NCBI GenBank assembly: GCA_034440575.1 | Contig: JAOTOL010000997.1 | Location: 107,501 to 171,500, forward strand | Source of the DNA: Imbricaverruca yamaguchii | Taxonomy: Eukaryota; Arthropoda; Thecostraca; Neoverrucidae | DNA: 64,000 nt | Direction of reading: 5' to 3' | In this document: in pieces, positions 10,221-22,200 of the stretch | How positions within the stretch are numbered: the first letter of the stretch is position 1 | Layout: each line of letters begins with the position of its first letter | The notes under the pieces: generated by a model | What the model was told of the DNA's origin: nothing | What the model saw: only the letters and a program-made list of their open reading frames with translations | Databases searched by the model: none | Made by a program: the position numbers and the translations under genes

Positions 10221-11759
10221 TTGGTTCTGACTGGTGACGCGGCCGGTGACATGACCGACCAGGTGACCGGCTGCATAACTCGCAATCACACCAGACGGAG
10301 ACCAGTGGCGTGGAATTAATATTTAACTGGATAAAATATGTTGAACGTCTGAGCCAGCAAGGACGTCGATATAAATTGGAAGTGCGGCAGCAAAAAGCTG
10401 ACATGGAGATGTGAAGAATGGGAACTGTTAGATGCATTGAAATGGCCTTTGCGCCATATAGTAGGCAAGGTGAAATTTCAAGGCAATACGACCATAACTG
10501 AAAGCTGTGTTCCCGGTAAGAAACAATATATCAGACCTCGGTTTCTACCTAAATTTAGGAATTGGATAACACTGCCGTGCGGTACGGCCAGGCAGAGTAG
10601 CACACCGGAACTCAATCCAGACAACCAGTCTGAGGCTGTGAAGATACCTCGCGTGTGCATGTGTGCGTGTATGTCTTACTCGTGTATTGTTTCGCGTGAG
10701 GAGCGCAGTGTCAAGACGTGTACTTGATCCTGAGCGTGCTGCTCTGTATTTTGTATTTATGACAATACACAATCGTGATAGACAATCGGATAAATGTTTC
10801 ACTGTAGAATCCCGCCCGAATTTAGCACATGTTTGGTATTGGCCAATCGTCGGCAAATAGGTCAGCCTGCAAAAGGAGATTGTTTCAGACAATTGGACAA
10901 AGCAATATTGGCATAGCGCTAGCAGCCCCGGTTAACCTGTTTGCTATCTGCATTAAATTCACGGCACGATTAAGATAACAACATAACCATCGACAATACA
11001 GATTGTCCGAAGTTGCATCGTAAAAACGTTTGTCAATTAACTCGGAAATACAAGCAACTTTCCAGTCGTCGAGTGCACCGACTGAACAATGTCACCAAGC
11101 CCGGATGTTGGCATTTGAATAATTGTATTGATCGGTTCGATTGCCGCGTCCCGGTACTCTGTTATAGTCATCACATTAACTATAAACTGACTAGGCTGGG
11201 TGTTGGCATATCACCCTTGCACTCACAGAACAACACATCGGCAACAGACCCAGCGATGCCTATCACAATCCCACGATAGTTGCAATACCTGCAACTGATG
11301 CTACCAAATAAAACACCCATAGCCGATCGTTATCGTGCCCGCGTGTTGCACATCAACGAGTTGGTGCCCATCCTCTGCTGAAAGATGTGGCTCGATCGGT
11401 TTCAGGGTCACATGCAAGTGCCTCGGTGTGACTAGTTACCGACATGTCGCCCCCTCATCTGCGTTCTTAACCCTGATAAGAGCAACCCATTAAATTGAAT
11501 TTCGCGTCTGCACGTTAGTCCTGACTTAACAATGTCGACAACACGTAACTAAACGAGAAACAAAAAACGGGTGCAGGTGTACCAGACTGCTGGAGCACTG
11601 TGTGCTTAGCGCTGTGACGATGGCACACGCTACAGTGGTCGACACCGCACTGTGCCCAACATGTGTACCGCTTAAGTAGAGGTGCCGCTCGGTCAGCTCC
11701 GCAGTCGAGAGATGTACTAACCGTACTCAGCAGCCACTACCTGTCCTCGCTACCACCAT
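10221..11759. other. PMS2 3' flank, nothing recognised
   Basis: Intergenic between the convergent PMS2 and PNPLA8 genes. It should hold the PMS2 3'-UTR. No clear AATAAA, conserved coding sequence or known repeat was seen. Confidence 0.55.
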
Positions 11760-12620
11760 AAGCATTGGCCGTCCTCATTGCGCAGTCGCTACATGCCCTC
11801 GCTACCACCACAGATCTCGACCGTCCTCGTCGCAGTCACTTCCTGTCCTCGCTACCATCACAAGTACCGACCGTCCTCATCGCAGTCACTACATGCACTC
11901 GCTACCATCGCACGGGTATCGACCGTCCTCATCGCAGTCACTACATGCACTCGCTACCATCGCACGGGTATCGACCGTCCTCATCGCAGTCACTACATGC
12001 ACTCGCTACCATCGCACGGGTATCGACTGTCCTCATCGCAGTTACTACATGCACTCGCTACCATCGCACGGGTATCGACCGTCCTCATCGCAGTCACTAC
12101 AAGCATTCGCTACCATCGCACGGGTATCGACCGTCCTCATCGCAGTCACTACATGCACTCGCTACCATCGCACGGGTATCGACCGTCCTCATCGCAGTTA
12201 CTACATGCACTCGCTACCATCGCACGGGTATCGACCGTCCTCATCGCAGTTACTACATGCACTCGCTACCATCGCACGGGTATCGACCGTCCTCATCGCA
12301 GTTACTACATGCACTCGCTACCATCGCACGGGTATCGACTGTCCTCATCGCAGTCACTACAAGCATTCGCTACCATCGCACGGGTATCGACCGTCCTCAT
12401 CGCACAGTCACTGTATGTCCTTGCTACCATCACAAAGACCGTTCTCATCGCACACAGTCATTTCCTGTCCTCGTTACCATTGCAGGTACCGACCGTCCTC
12501 CTCGCACGCAGTCACTACCTATCCTCTCTACCATCACTCAGGTACCGACCGTCCTGATTGTCACCATACGGTCACTACGTATCCTCGTTCCATCACACAG
12601 GTATGCCACTGCATGGAAAC
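11760..12620 (+). repeat. 52-bp minisatellite, intergenic
   Basis: About ten very similar 52-bp units (GCTACCATCGCACGGGTATC, then GACCGTCCTCATCGCAG) at about 11880-12400, with diverged units on both sides. Because 52 is not a multiple of three, all three frames are open for long stretches; none looks like a real gene. Confidence 0.93.
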
Positions 12621-12659
12621 CAACAGTCCTCATCACCGTCGCATTGGGGTAATGATAAC

Positions 12660-12840
12660 ACTCCCACTAAAGTCGTCGCCGGCCAGGGCTCTGCCAGCGC
12701 CTGCTCACACAAGCACTGGTTACTCTCCTGCTACAACAGTCGCCGACCAGGGGGACTGCCAGCGGCTGCTCGCACAAACACTGATTACTCTCCTGCTACA
12801 ACAGTCGCCGACCAGGGGGTCTGCCAGCGGCTGCTCGCGG
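12660..12840 (+). repeat. 65-bp tandem repeat, about three units
   Basis: Units contain CAGTCGCCGACCAGGG, then CTGCCAGCGGCTGCTCGC. It lies just downstream of the PNPLA8 stop codon, in its presumed 3'-UTR or flank. Confidence 0.85.
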
Positions 12841-12961
12841 TTTACGGAGGACACGACGCGCGTACACGTGGCACACCACTCCCACGTGCCTGCTCACGGC
12901 TCAGCGGTGTGACGCTTCCTGTGGATCCAGCCGCTGAGTGCGGTGGCGCCTGCAGTTCGCC

Positions 12962-13215
12962 TCACAGCGCGTAGGTCTGCCGTTTTCTGTGGATCCAGTC
13001 GGCCAGCAGCTGGGTGCGGCGGCGCTGCCGGTTCAGCTCGGTGACGACGCGCCCCATCTTGAAGGCGTTACTGCGTATGTACCTGTCGGCGTCCTCCTTG
13101 AGCTGGTGCATCTTCAGCGGGCTGCTGTCGTCGAGCGCCACCAGCTGGCTGAGGTAGGGGTTCAGGCGGAAGTAGGTGTGCGTCGGCAGCAGCTCGGACA
13201 AGATCGTGTGCACGC
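12962..13215 (-). CDS. PNPLA8: PNPLA8 last coding exon
   Basis: Encodes [19 protein letters not shown] to [16 protein letters not shown] and stop. This is the family tail containing TYFRxNP. The acceptor is GCCTTGCAG and the split Gly codon joins ATDTEG of the previous exon. A diverged copy of the exon's 3' end (TGTGGATCCAG on +) sits at about 12917-12960, after the stop. Confidence 0.95.
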
Positions 13216-16200
13216 CTGCAAGGCGGCGCCAGTTAGCACGCGGAGTAGAGGATGCCGCCTAGCATTCCAAGAGGGATGGTGCATGTCAATCGGATGAGAG
13301 TGGGCACGTGCTCCAGTGCTCCATTTGAATCTACAACTGCCCAGAAAGTATTCAGATCTTTAAACCTTAAATTTATGGGTGACAATAGAGGAGCATGCAA
13401 CTGGATTTCAGCCCTTCGAGGCTCAACCTAGAAGCTCCCAAGTCTTCGGGCCGTTCCGATCCCTTAAACATTTGAAGATATCGCCCCCTCGGTAAAACAC
13501 AGCGTGCGACGGAAGCTGCATGTCGCTACGCTTTTATCTCCCCCGAGGAACCTACAATGTCCACGGATGGGAGATACACGCTAGTGGGTTACCAGTTTCT
13601 GTTTCGAACACCTAGCTTGCGGAACCCCTCGAGCAGCAACGATGAGGCGGCCCACTGGGACTGGCGTCTGGTGGCGGCAGACAGAGGCGGCCGGACACCA
13701 GGGTGCAGTGGCGAGCCGCGCGCCTGTGCTCACCCTCAGTATCGGTGGCGCTGTCGACGAACTTCCTCATCTTGGTCACCCACGAGGTGTAGTCGGCAAC
13801 GGCGGCGGCCGACCGCGTGCTGAGCAGCGCCGGAGCAAACCGGCCCGTGCCCAGCGACAACACGCACTGCAACGGCTCGCGCGGCCACAGCTGGCGCGCC
13901 TCGTGGATGGCGATCGCAGTCGGGTTGTTGACGAGCAGGCCGCCGTCCTGTGGACGGTGAACGGCAGGTCAGGGGTCAGGCCACGTCAGAGGTTCAGCTC
14001 GTGGAGGCAGATCACCGGCGAGTTGTTGGCAATGCTGCTAACCTGTCGACGATGGACGCCACGTAGAGGTTCATTCAGGCCATGTTCCAAAATTCCATAA
14101 ATTTGGAATTATTATAAATTCAATAAATTTGGTTTAAAAGTGACATCAAACTAGATCATTTTCCACCCTCATCACACTTTCACCAATAATTCAAGGCTCC
14201 GTCGTTTAATGAGATATCCGGTATGGAAGATAATACGAAGAGAAGGATAGGAGGATAACATAGAAAAGCTCCTGAACGCAAGAGGAGGCAACCAGGATAT
14301 GGTAGGAGGCACCCAAAACATATGAGAAGGCCCATACGAGAGGCGAAAATAAAAGCACCCAGGATGCAAAATTGGTGCCGAAAGACAGGCTAACAAATAC
14401 CCAAGATGAATAAGCGGTTATCTTTAAGATGGGTATAAGAAAAAGTCTTTAAGATTGGATAGGAAGCCAGCATGATGTCAGAGGAGGTTCCAAGGACGAC
14501 AAAGGAGGCTCCCTAAGCCCGCCCCGTCCCGTAGGGATCTCTTCACCCCCACCCCCACCCAAGATCTACCGCGAAAGCAACAATACGGCAGTGCGCGGCG
14601 CCGCAAAACCTTCGACACCTTTTCCTTAATCCTTTTTGCATCGGAAGTCAGATCATCCACAGTTCATACAAGGTCATTGACCTAGCTAAGGTCAAAGAGG
14701 ACCACCTTAGGAAATATTTGAGGATCGATAACACCTGCACATGAAGAGATACTAAAATGAAGTCTGTTACGTGATTGCAATTTGGCAGTAGCTCTAAATC
14801 GTTTATCGCGGATTTGTGTTTGATGTTAGATCAGCGACCTGAGGTGAATGCCAACTCTGATAAATTTTGAGCCCTCACCCCAATGACGAATTAACAAATT
14901 TTGGGTTAATATGGTTTAAGGCGCATCAACTACATTGGTTATATAGCGCCCATCCTTCACCCCAGATACGGCGCGGGCTAAGATTGCTTTCTCCAGCAAC
15001 TAAATAAAGCATTGGGGTCTTCCGAATCTCTAGCTGGGGTTCTAATACTGGTAAGTTACTAATAGTATAAGTAACGAGACGTGCCACTGAAGGTAGATAT
15101 ACACATTTTGACAGTACCAATGTGAAGGACACGCAACACAGATATATCACTGAGACAGAACATGGTAATCACCATTATACCGCATGGGGAAATAATCATT
15201 ATACTCCCTAATTATACGTTGCAGGGGTTATATGGCCAATGACGTCGATGCGCGCTAAAGCCCATATAACCAAGAAATTCACGGGCCCCTTCGAACTTAC
15301 GAGGCTCCGTATCATCTTACACCGAGAAGGCTCTCACAAAATTTAGCTCCATGCCTGAAAAAAAATGTGGTGCCACAACTGGCGAAACATACTTCCCAAT
15401 CTCTGGTTTCACAAAAGTAATCGTTCGCTGTTTCTGATGTCCCCGATGCGGGCATAGGTGTAACATCAACACATTGACCACTTTCCCGGGGATAGTTTTC
15501 CACTGATACCGGGACTGGCACCAAATTAACCAGGGACACAACAGTCAGGTCACACAGAGGTCAGATCACGTGGTACTAAGTCAGCTGCACACAAGGGACA
15601 CAACATGAGCTCAGATTGACAACTGACGACGTTGACTGTTCGGGTCCGCACCGTCCGGGTCTGTACCGATCGGGACTGTACCGATGGGTCTGTATCTGTC
15701 TGGTCTGCATCTGTCGTGTTTGTACCAGTCGGGTCTGTACCTGTCTGGTCTGTACCAGTCGGATGTATACCGGTCGGGTCAGCACCGGTTAGGTTCGCAC
15801 CGGTTGGGTATGCACCCGTTGGGTCTGTATCGGTCTGGTGGGCACAGACCTGGTGCAGCATGTCGCCTACAACACACTCCTGGAAGTAGCCGGGTGCGGC
15901 TGCGGACGCCTGGACCGCCTCCCAGATCTTGTACTGGCTGCCACCTTCCGGCGAGACGCAGTTAGCCAACCCCGACCACCGACCATCAGCTACACAGTAC
16001 CGCCCGAGACACAGCTGGCCAACCAGACCGCCGACCATCAGCTACACAGTACTGCCCGAGACACAGCTGGCCAACCCCGACCACCGGCCATCAGCTACAC
16101 AGTACCGCCTGAGACACAGCTGGCCAACCCCGACAACCGACCATCAGCTACACAGTACCGCCAGAGACACAGCTGGCCAACCCCGACCGCCGACCACAGG

Positions 16201-19200
16201 TCACACAGTACCGCCCGAGACACAGCTGGCCAACCCCGACCACCGACCATCAGCTACACAGTACCGCCAGACACAGCTGGCTAACCAGACCGCCGACCAC
16301 AGGTCACACAGTACCGCCAGACACAGCTGGCCAACCCCGACCGCCGACCACAGGTCACACAGTACCGCCCGAGACACAGCTGGCCAACCAGACCGCCGAC
16401 CACAGGTCACACAGTACCGCCCGAGACACAGCTGGTCAACCCCGACCGCCGACCACAGGTCACACAGTACCGCCCGAGACACAGCTGGCCAACCAGACCG
16501 CCGACCACAGGTCACACAGTACCGCCCGAGACACAGCTGGCCAACCAGACCGCCGACCACAGGTCACACAGTACCGCCCGACACAGCTGGCCAACCCCGA
16601 CCACCGACCATCAGCTACACGGTACTGCCCGAGACACAGCTGGCCAACCAGACCGCCGACCACAGGTCACACAGTACCGCCAGACACAGCTGGTCAACCC
16701 CGACCGCCGACCAAAGGTCACACAGTACCGCCCGAGACACAGCTGGCCAACCCCGACCGCCGACCACAGGTCACACAGTACCGCCCGAGACACAGCTGGC
16801 CAACCCCGACCACCGACCATCAGCTACACAGTACCGCCAGACACAGCTGGCTAACCAGACCGCCGACCACAGGTCACACAGTACCGCCAGACACAGCTGG
16901 CCAACCCCGACCGCCGACCACAGGTCACACAGTACCGCCCGAGACACAGCTGGCCAACCAGACCGCCGACCACAGGTCACACAGTACCGCCCGAGACACA
17001 GCTGGCCAACCAGACCGCCGACCACAGGTCACACAGTACCGCCCGAGACACAGCTGGTCAACCCCGACCACCGACCATCAGCTACACAGTACCGCCCGAG
17101 ACACAGCTGGCCAACCCCGACCGCCGACCACAGGTCACACAGTACCGCCCGAGACACAGCTGGCCAACCAGACCGCCGACCACAGGTCACACAGTACCGC
17201 CCGAGACACAGCTGGCCAACCAGACCGCCGACCACAGGTCACACAGTACCGCCCGAGACACAGCTGGTCAACCAGACCGCCGACCACAGGTCACACAGTA
17301 CCGCCCGAGACACAGCTGGTCAACCAGACCGCCGACCACAGGTCACACAGTACCGCCCGAGACACAGCTGGCCAACCCCGACCGCCGACCACAGGTCACA
17401 CAGTACCGCCCGAGACACAGCTGGCCAACCCCAACCACCGACCATCAGCTACCGCTAGTACTGCCCGAGACAGTGGCACCCGAACTAGCTACACAGTACC
17501 GCCCGAGACACAGCTGGCCAACCAGACCGCCGACCATCAGCTACACAGTACTGCCCGAGACACAGCTGGCCAACCCCGACCACCGGCCATCAGCTACACA
17601 GTACCGCCTGAGACACAGCTGGCCAACCCCGACAACCGACCATCAGCTACACAGTACCGCCAGAGACACAGCTGGCCAACCCCGACCGCCGACCACAGGT
17701 CACACAGTACCGCCGAGACACAGCTGGCCAACCCCGACCGCCGACCACAGGTCACACAGTACCGCCCGAGACACAGCTGGCCAACCAGACCGCCGACCAC
17801 AGGTCACACAGTACCGCCCGAGACACAGCTGGCCAACCCCGACCGCCGACCACAGGTCACACAGTACCGCCCGAGACACAGCTGGCCAACCAGACCGCCG
17901 ACCACAGGTCACACAGTACCGCCCGAGACACAGCTGGCCAACCAGACCGCCGACCACAGGTCACACAGTACCGCCCGAGACACAGCTGGCCAACCCGACC
18001 GCCGACCACAGGTCACACAGTACCGCCCGAGACACAGCTGGCCAACCCCGACCGCCGACCACAGGTCACACAGTACCGCCCGAGACACAGCTGGCCAACC
18101 CCGACCGCCGACCATCAGGTCACACAGTACCGCCCGAGACACAGCTGGCCAACCCCGACCGCCGACCACAGGTCACACAGTACCGCCCGAGACACAGCTG
18201 GCCAACCCAGACCGCCGACCACAGGTCACACAGTACCGCCCGAGACACAGCTGGCCAACCCCGACCGCCGACCACAGGTCACACAGTACCGCCCGAGACA
18301 CAGCTGGCCAACCCCGACCGCCGACCACAGGTCACACAGTACCGCCCGAGACACAGCTGGCCAACCCCGACCACCGACCATCAGGTCACACAGTACCGCC
18401 CGAGACACAGCTGGCCAACCAGACCGCCGACCACAGGTCACACAGTACCGCCCGAGACACAGCTGGCCAACCAGACCGCCGACCACAGGTCACACAGTAC
18501 CGCCCGAGACACAGCTGGCCAACCCCGACCGCCGACCACAGGCCACACAGTACCGCCCGAGACACAGCTGGCCAACCCCGACCACCGACCACAGGTCACA
18601 CAGTACCGCCCGAGACACAGCTGGCCAACCAGACCGCCGACCACAGGTCACACAGTACCGCCCGAGACACAGCTGGCCAACCCCGACCGCCGACCACAGG
18701 TCACACAGTACCGCCCGAGACACAGCTGGCCAACCCCGACCACCGACCATCAGCTACACAGTACCGCCCGAGACACAGCTGGCCAACCCCGACCGCCGAC
18801 CACAGGTCACACAGTACCGCCCGAGACACAGCTGGCCAACCCAGACCGCTGACCACAGGTCACACAGTACCGCCCGAGACACAGCTGGCCAACCAGACCG
18901 CCGACCACAGGTCACACAGTACCGCCCGAGACACAGCTGGCCAACCCCGACCACCGACCATCAGCTACACAGTACCGCCCGAGACACAGCTGGCCAACCC
19001 CGACCACCGACCATCAGCTACACAGTACCGCCCGAGACACAGCTGGCCAACCCCGACCGCCGACCATCACTACACAGTACCGCCCGAGACACAGCTGGCC
19101 AACCCCCGACCGCCGACCACAGGTCACACAGTACCGCCCGAGACACAGCTGGCCAACCCCGACCACCGACCATCAGCTACACAGTACCGCCCGAGACACA

Positions 19201-22200
19201 GCTGGCCAACCAGACCGCCGACCACAGGTCACACAGTACCGCCCGAGACACAGCTGGCCAACCCCGACCGCCGACCACAGGTCACACAGTACCGCCCGAG
19301 ACACAGCTGGCCAACCCCACACGAATCAGACATACCCAGCACAGCTGGCTAACCAGACCGCCGACCACAGGTCACACAGTACCGCCAGACACAGCTGGCC
19401 AACCCCGACCGCCGACCACAGGTCACACAGTACCGCCCGGACGCCAACCAGACCGCCGACCACAGGTCACACAGTACCGCCCGAGACACAGCTGGCCAAC
19501 CCCGACCGCCGACCACAGGTCACACAGTACCGCCCGAGACACAGCTGGCCAACCAGACCGCCGACCACAGGTCACACAGTACCGCCCGAGACACAGCTGG
19601 CCAACCAGACCGCCGACCACAGGTCACACAGTACCGCCCGAGACACAGCTGGCCAACCCCGACCGCCGACCACAGGTCACACAGTACCGCCCGAGACACA
19701 GCTGGCCAACCCGCCACCGACCATCAGGTACACGTACCGCCCGGACACAGCTGGCCAACCCGACCGCCGACCACAGGTCACACAGTACCGCCCGAGACAC
19801 AGCTGGCCAACCCCGACCGCCGACCATCAGGTCACACAGTACCGCCCGAGACACAGCTGGCCAACCACCCCAAGAACCCCGACCGCCGACCACAGGTCAC
19901 ACAGTACCGCCCGAGACACAGCTGGCCAACCCCGACCGCCGACCATCAGGTACACAGTACCGCCCGAGACACAGCTGGCCAACCCCGACCGCCGACCACA
20001 GGTCACACAGTACCGCCCGAGACACAGCTGGCCAACCCCGACCGCCGACCACAGGTCACACAGTACCGCCCGAGACACAGCTGGCCAACCCCGACCGCCG
20101 ACCATCAGGTCACACAGTACCGCCCGAGACACAGCTGGCCAACCCCGACCGCCGACCATCAGCTACACAGTACCGCCCGAGACACAGCTGGCCAACCCCG
20201 ACCGCCGACCATCAGGTCACACAGTACCGCCCGAGACACAGCTGGCCAACCCCGACCGCCGACCACAGGTCACACAGTACCGCCCGAGACACAGCTGGCC
20301 AACCCCGACCGCCGACCACAGGTCACACAGTACCGCCCGAGACACAGCTGGCCAACCCCGACCGCCGACCACAGGTCACACAGTACCGCCCGAGACACAG
20401 CTGGCCAACCCCGACCGCCGACCACAGGTCACACAGTACCGCCCGAGACACAGCTGGCCAACCCCGACCGCCGACCACAGGTCACACAGTACCGCCCGAG
20501 ACACAGCTGGCCAACCCCGACCGACCAGACCATCAGCTACACAGTACCGCCCGAGACACAGCTGGCCAACCCCGACCGCCGACCATCAGGTCACACAGTA
20601 CCGCCCGAGACACAGCTGGCCAACCCCAGACCGCCGACCATCAGGTCACACAGTACCGCCCGAGACACAGCTGGCCAACCAGACCGCCGACCACAGGTCA
20701 CACAGTACCGCCCGAGACACAGCTGGCCAACCAGACCGCCGACCATCAGCTACACAGTACCGCCCGACACAGCTGGCCAACCCCGACCGCCGACCACAGA
20801 TCACACAGTACCGCCCGAGACACAGCTGGCCAACCCCGACCGCCGACCACAGGTCACACAGTACCGCCCGAGACACAGCTGGCCAACCCCGACCACCGAC
20901 CATCAGCTACACGGTACTGCCCGAGACACAGCTAGCCAACCCTGACTGTCGACCACAGGCCACACATTACCGCCCGAGACACAGCTGGCCAACCAGACCG
21001 CCGACCACAGGCCACACATTACCGCCCGAGACACAGCTGGCCAACCCCGACTGTCGACCACAGGCCACACAGTACCGCCCGACACAGCTGGCCAACCCCG
21101 ACCACCGACCACAGATCACACAGTACCGCCCGAGACACAGCTGACCAACCCCGACCGCCGACCACAGGTCACACAGTACCGCCCGAGACACAGCTGGTCA
21201 ACCCCGACCGCCGACCACAGGTCACACAGTACCGCCCGAGACACAGCTGGTCAACCCCGACCGTCGACTACAGGCCACACAGTGCGCCCAGCTGGCCGGC
21301 GCAGCAGGCGAAGTACGGTGCAGCACCACAAACCGCGAGGAATTTCATCAGCAGGAGGCTGGGCGCCGCACTTCAATGCCGACAAGACTACCCTCATGGA
21401 ACAATGGTGCAAGCATCAGCCCGAATAGTTAATTTTATTTTTTGTTGAATCGGGTTTAGGGCGCACCGACAGCAGTGACCATGCAGCGCTCACACCTCGA
21501 ATAGAAAACGATCACATCTACCCATACCTCTTGTAACCTATAACCAGGCTAGAAATCTGCAGTAGACAGGTACAAAACATGGCAAATATTTTGGCGGCGA
21601 CTTCTGAGCTATTTGAGTTTAAGCACGCTTCAACCAAAGGGTGATCACTTGGTGACCATTTGGCGACGGATTCGATTTCGCACTCGTAGCAAATTAAACG
21701 TTACGCCTATACCATACACCTTGTAGTATTCTTCACTCGTCGTCGCAGGACGTAGGACGAAGACGTCGCAGGACTCCAGTCCACCCACAAATCCAAAGAT
21801 AAATAATATTCGCCCGTGCCTGAACGTACCCTGGTAGTGCGACTGCACGTGGTGCGAATGGTTGTAGCTGCGAAATACGAAGGCCTGAAGCTGCTCGCCG
21901 CTCACCAAAGTCGACACAGCTGCCATCTGGATAGAACACAGTAAAACATTAGTGACAGCAATATAGCGTTACCCTACCCTGGCACCCATCACATACCGAT
22001 GAGTTCCAGACGTGCACGGCGATCGAGATATTCCACATCCATCATGTGCGCGTGTGCACGTGTGTAGGAGCAGCGCATTACACTATTTTCAGTATGACGC
22101 TATGAATGCGAGCAGTGGAGGGGAATCAATTGGTGAGAGTCAAATGATGATTGGCGGGGACGAGTAGCCTAGGGGTAAGTTGCTCGTCTCACAATCGAAA

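Larger units (their letters stand above)
13948..15849 (-). other. PNPLA8 intron 7, mostly unrecognised
   Basis: Contains the LINE-tail modules at about 14888-14952 and 15230-15272. At 15630-15840 there are degenerate GGGTCTGTACC-type units of about 15 bp (+ strand), just inside the intron from the exon 7 donor. The rest shows no recognisable coding sequence. Confidence 0.6.

Noticed and set aside
10437..10900. Possible gene in overlapping frames downstream of PMS2
   Set aside because: Frames on both strands are similar in length with no conserved motif or splice-supported extension.
11765..12912. Three overlapping open frames of 259-339 codons
   Set aside because: The 52-bp unit lacks stops in any frame, so all three frames stay open; low-complexity proteins with no family resemblance.
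15929..18852. Open frames of 509 and 459 codons (+) and many repetitive - strand frames
   Set aside because: They follow the 52/53-bp minisatellite and switch frame with unit length; the region is intron of PNPLA8.
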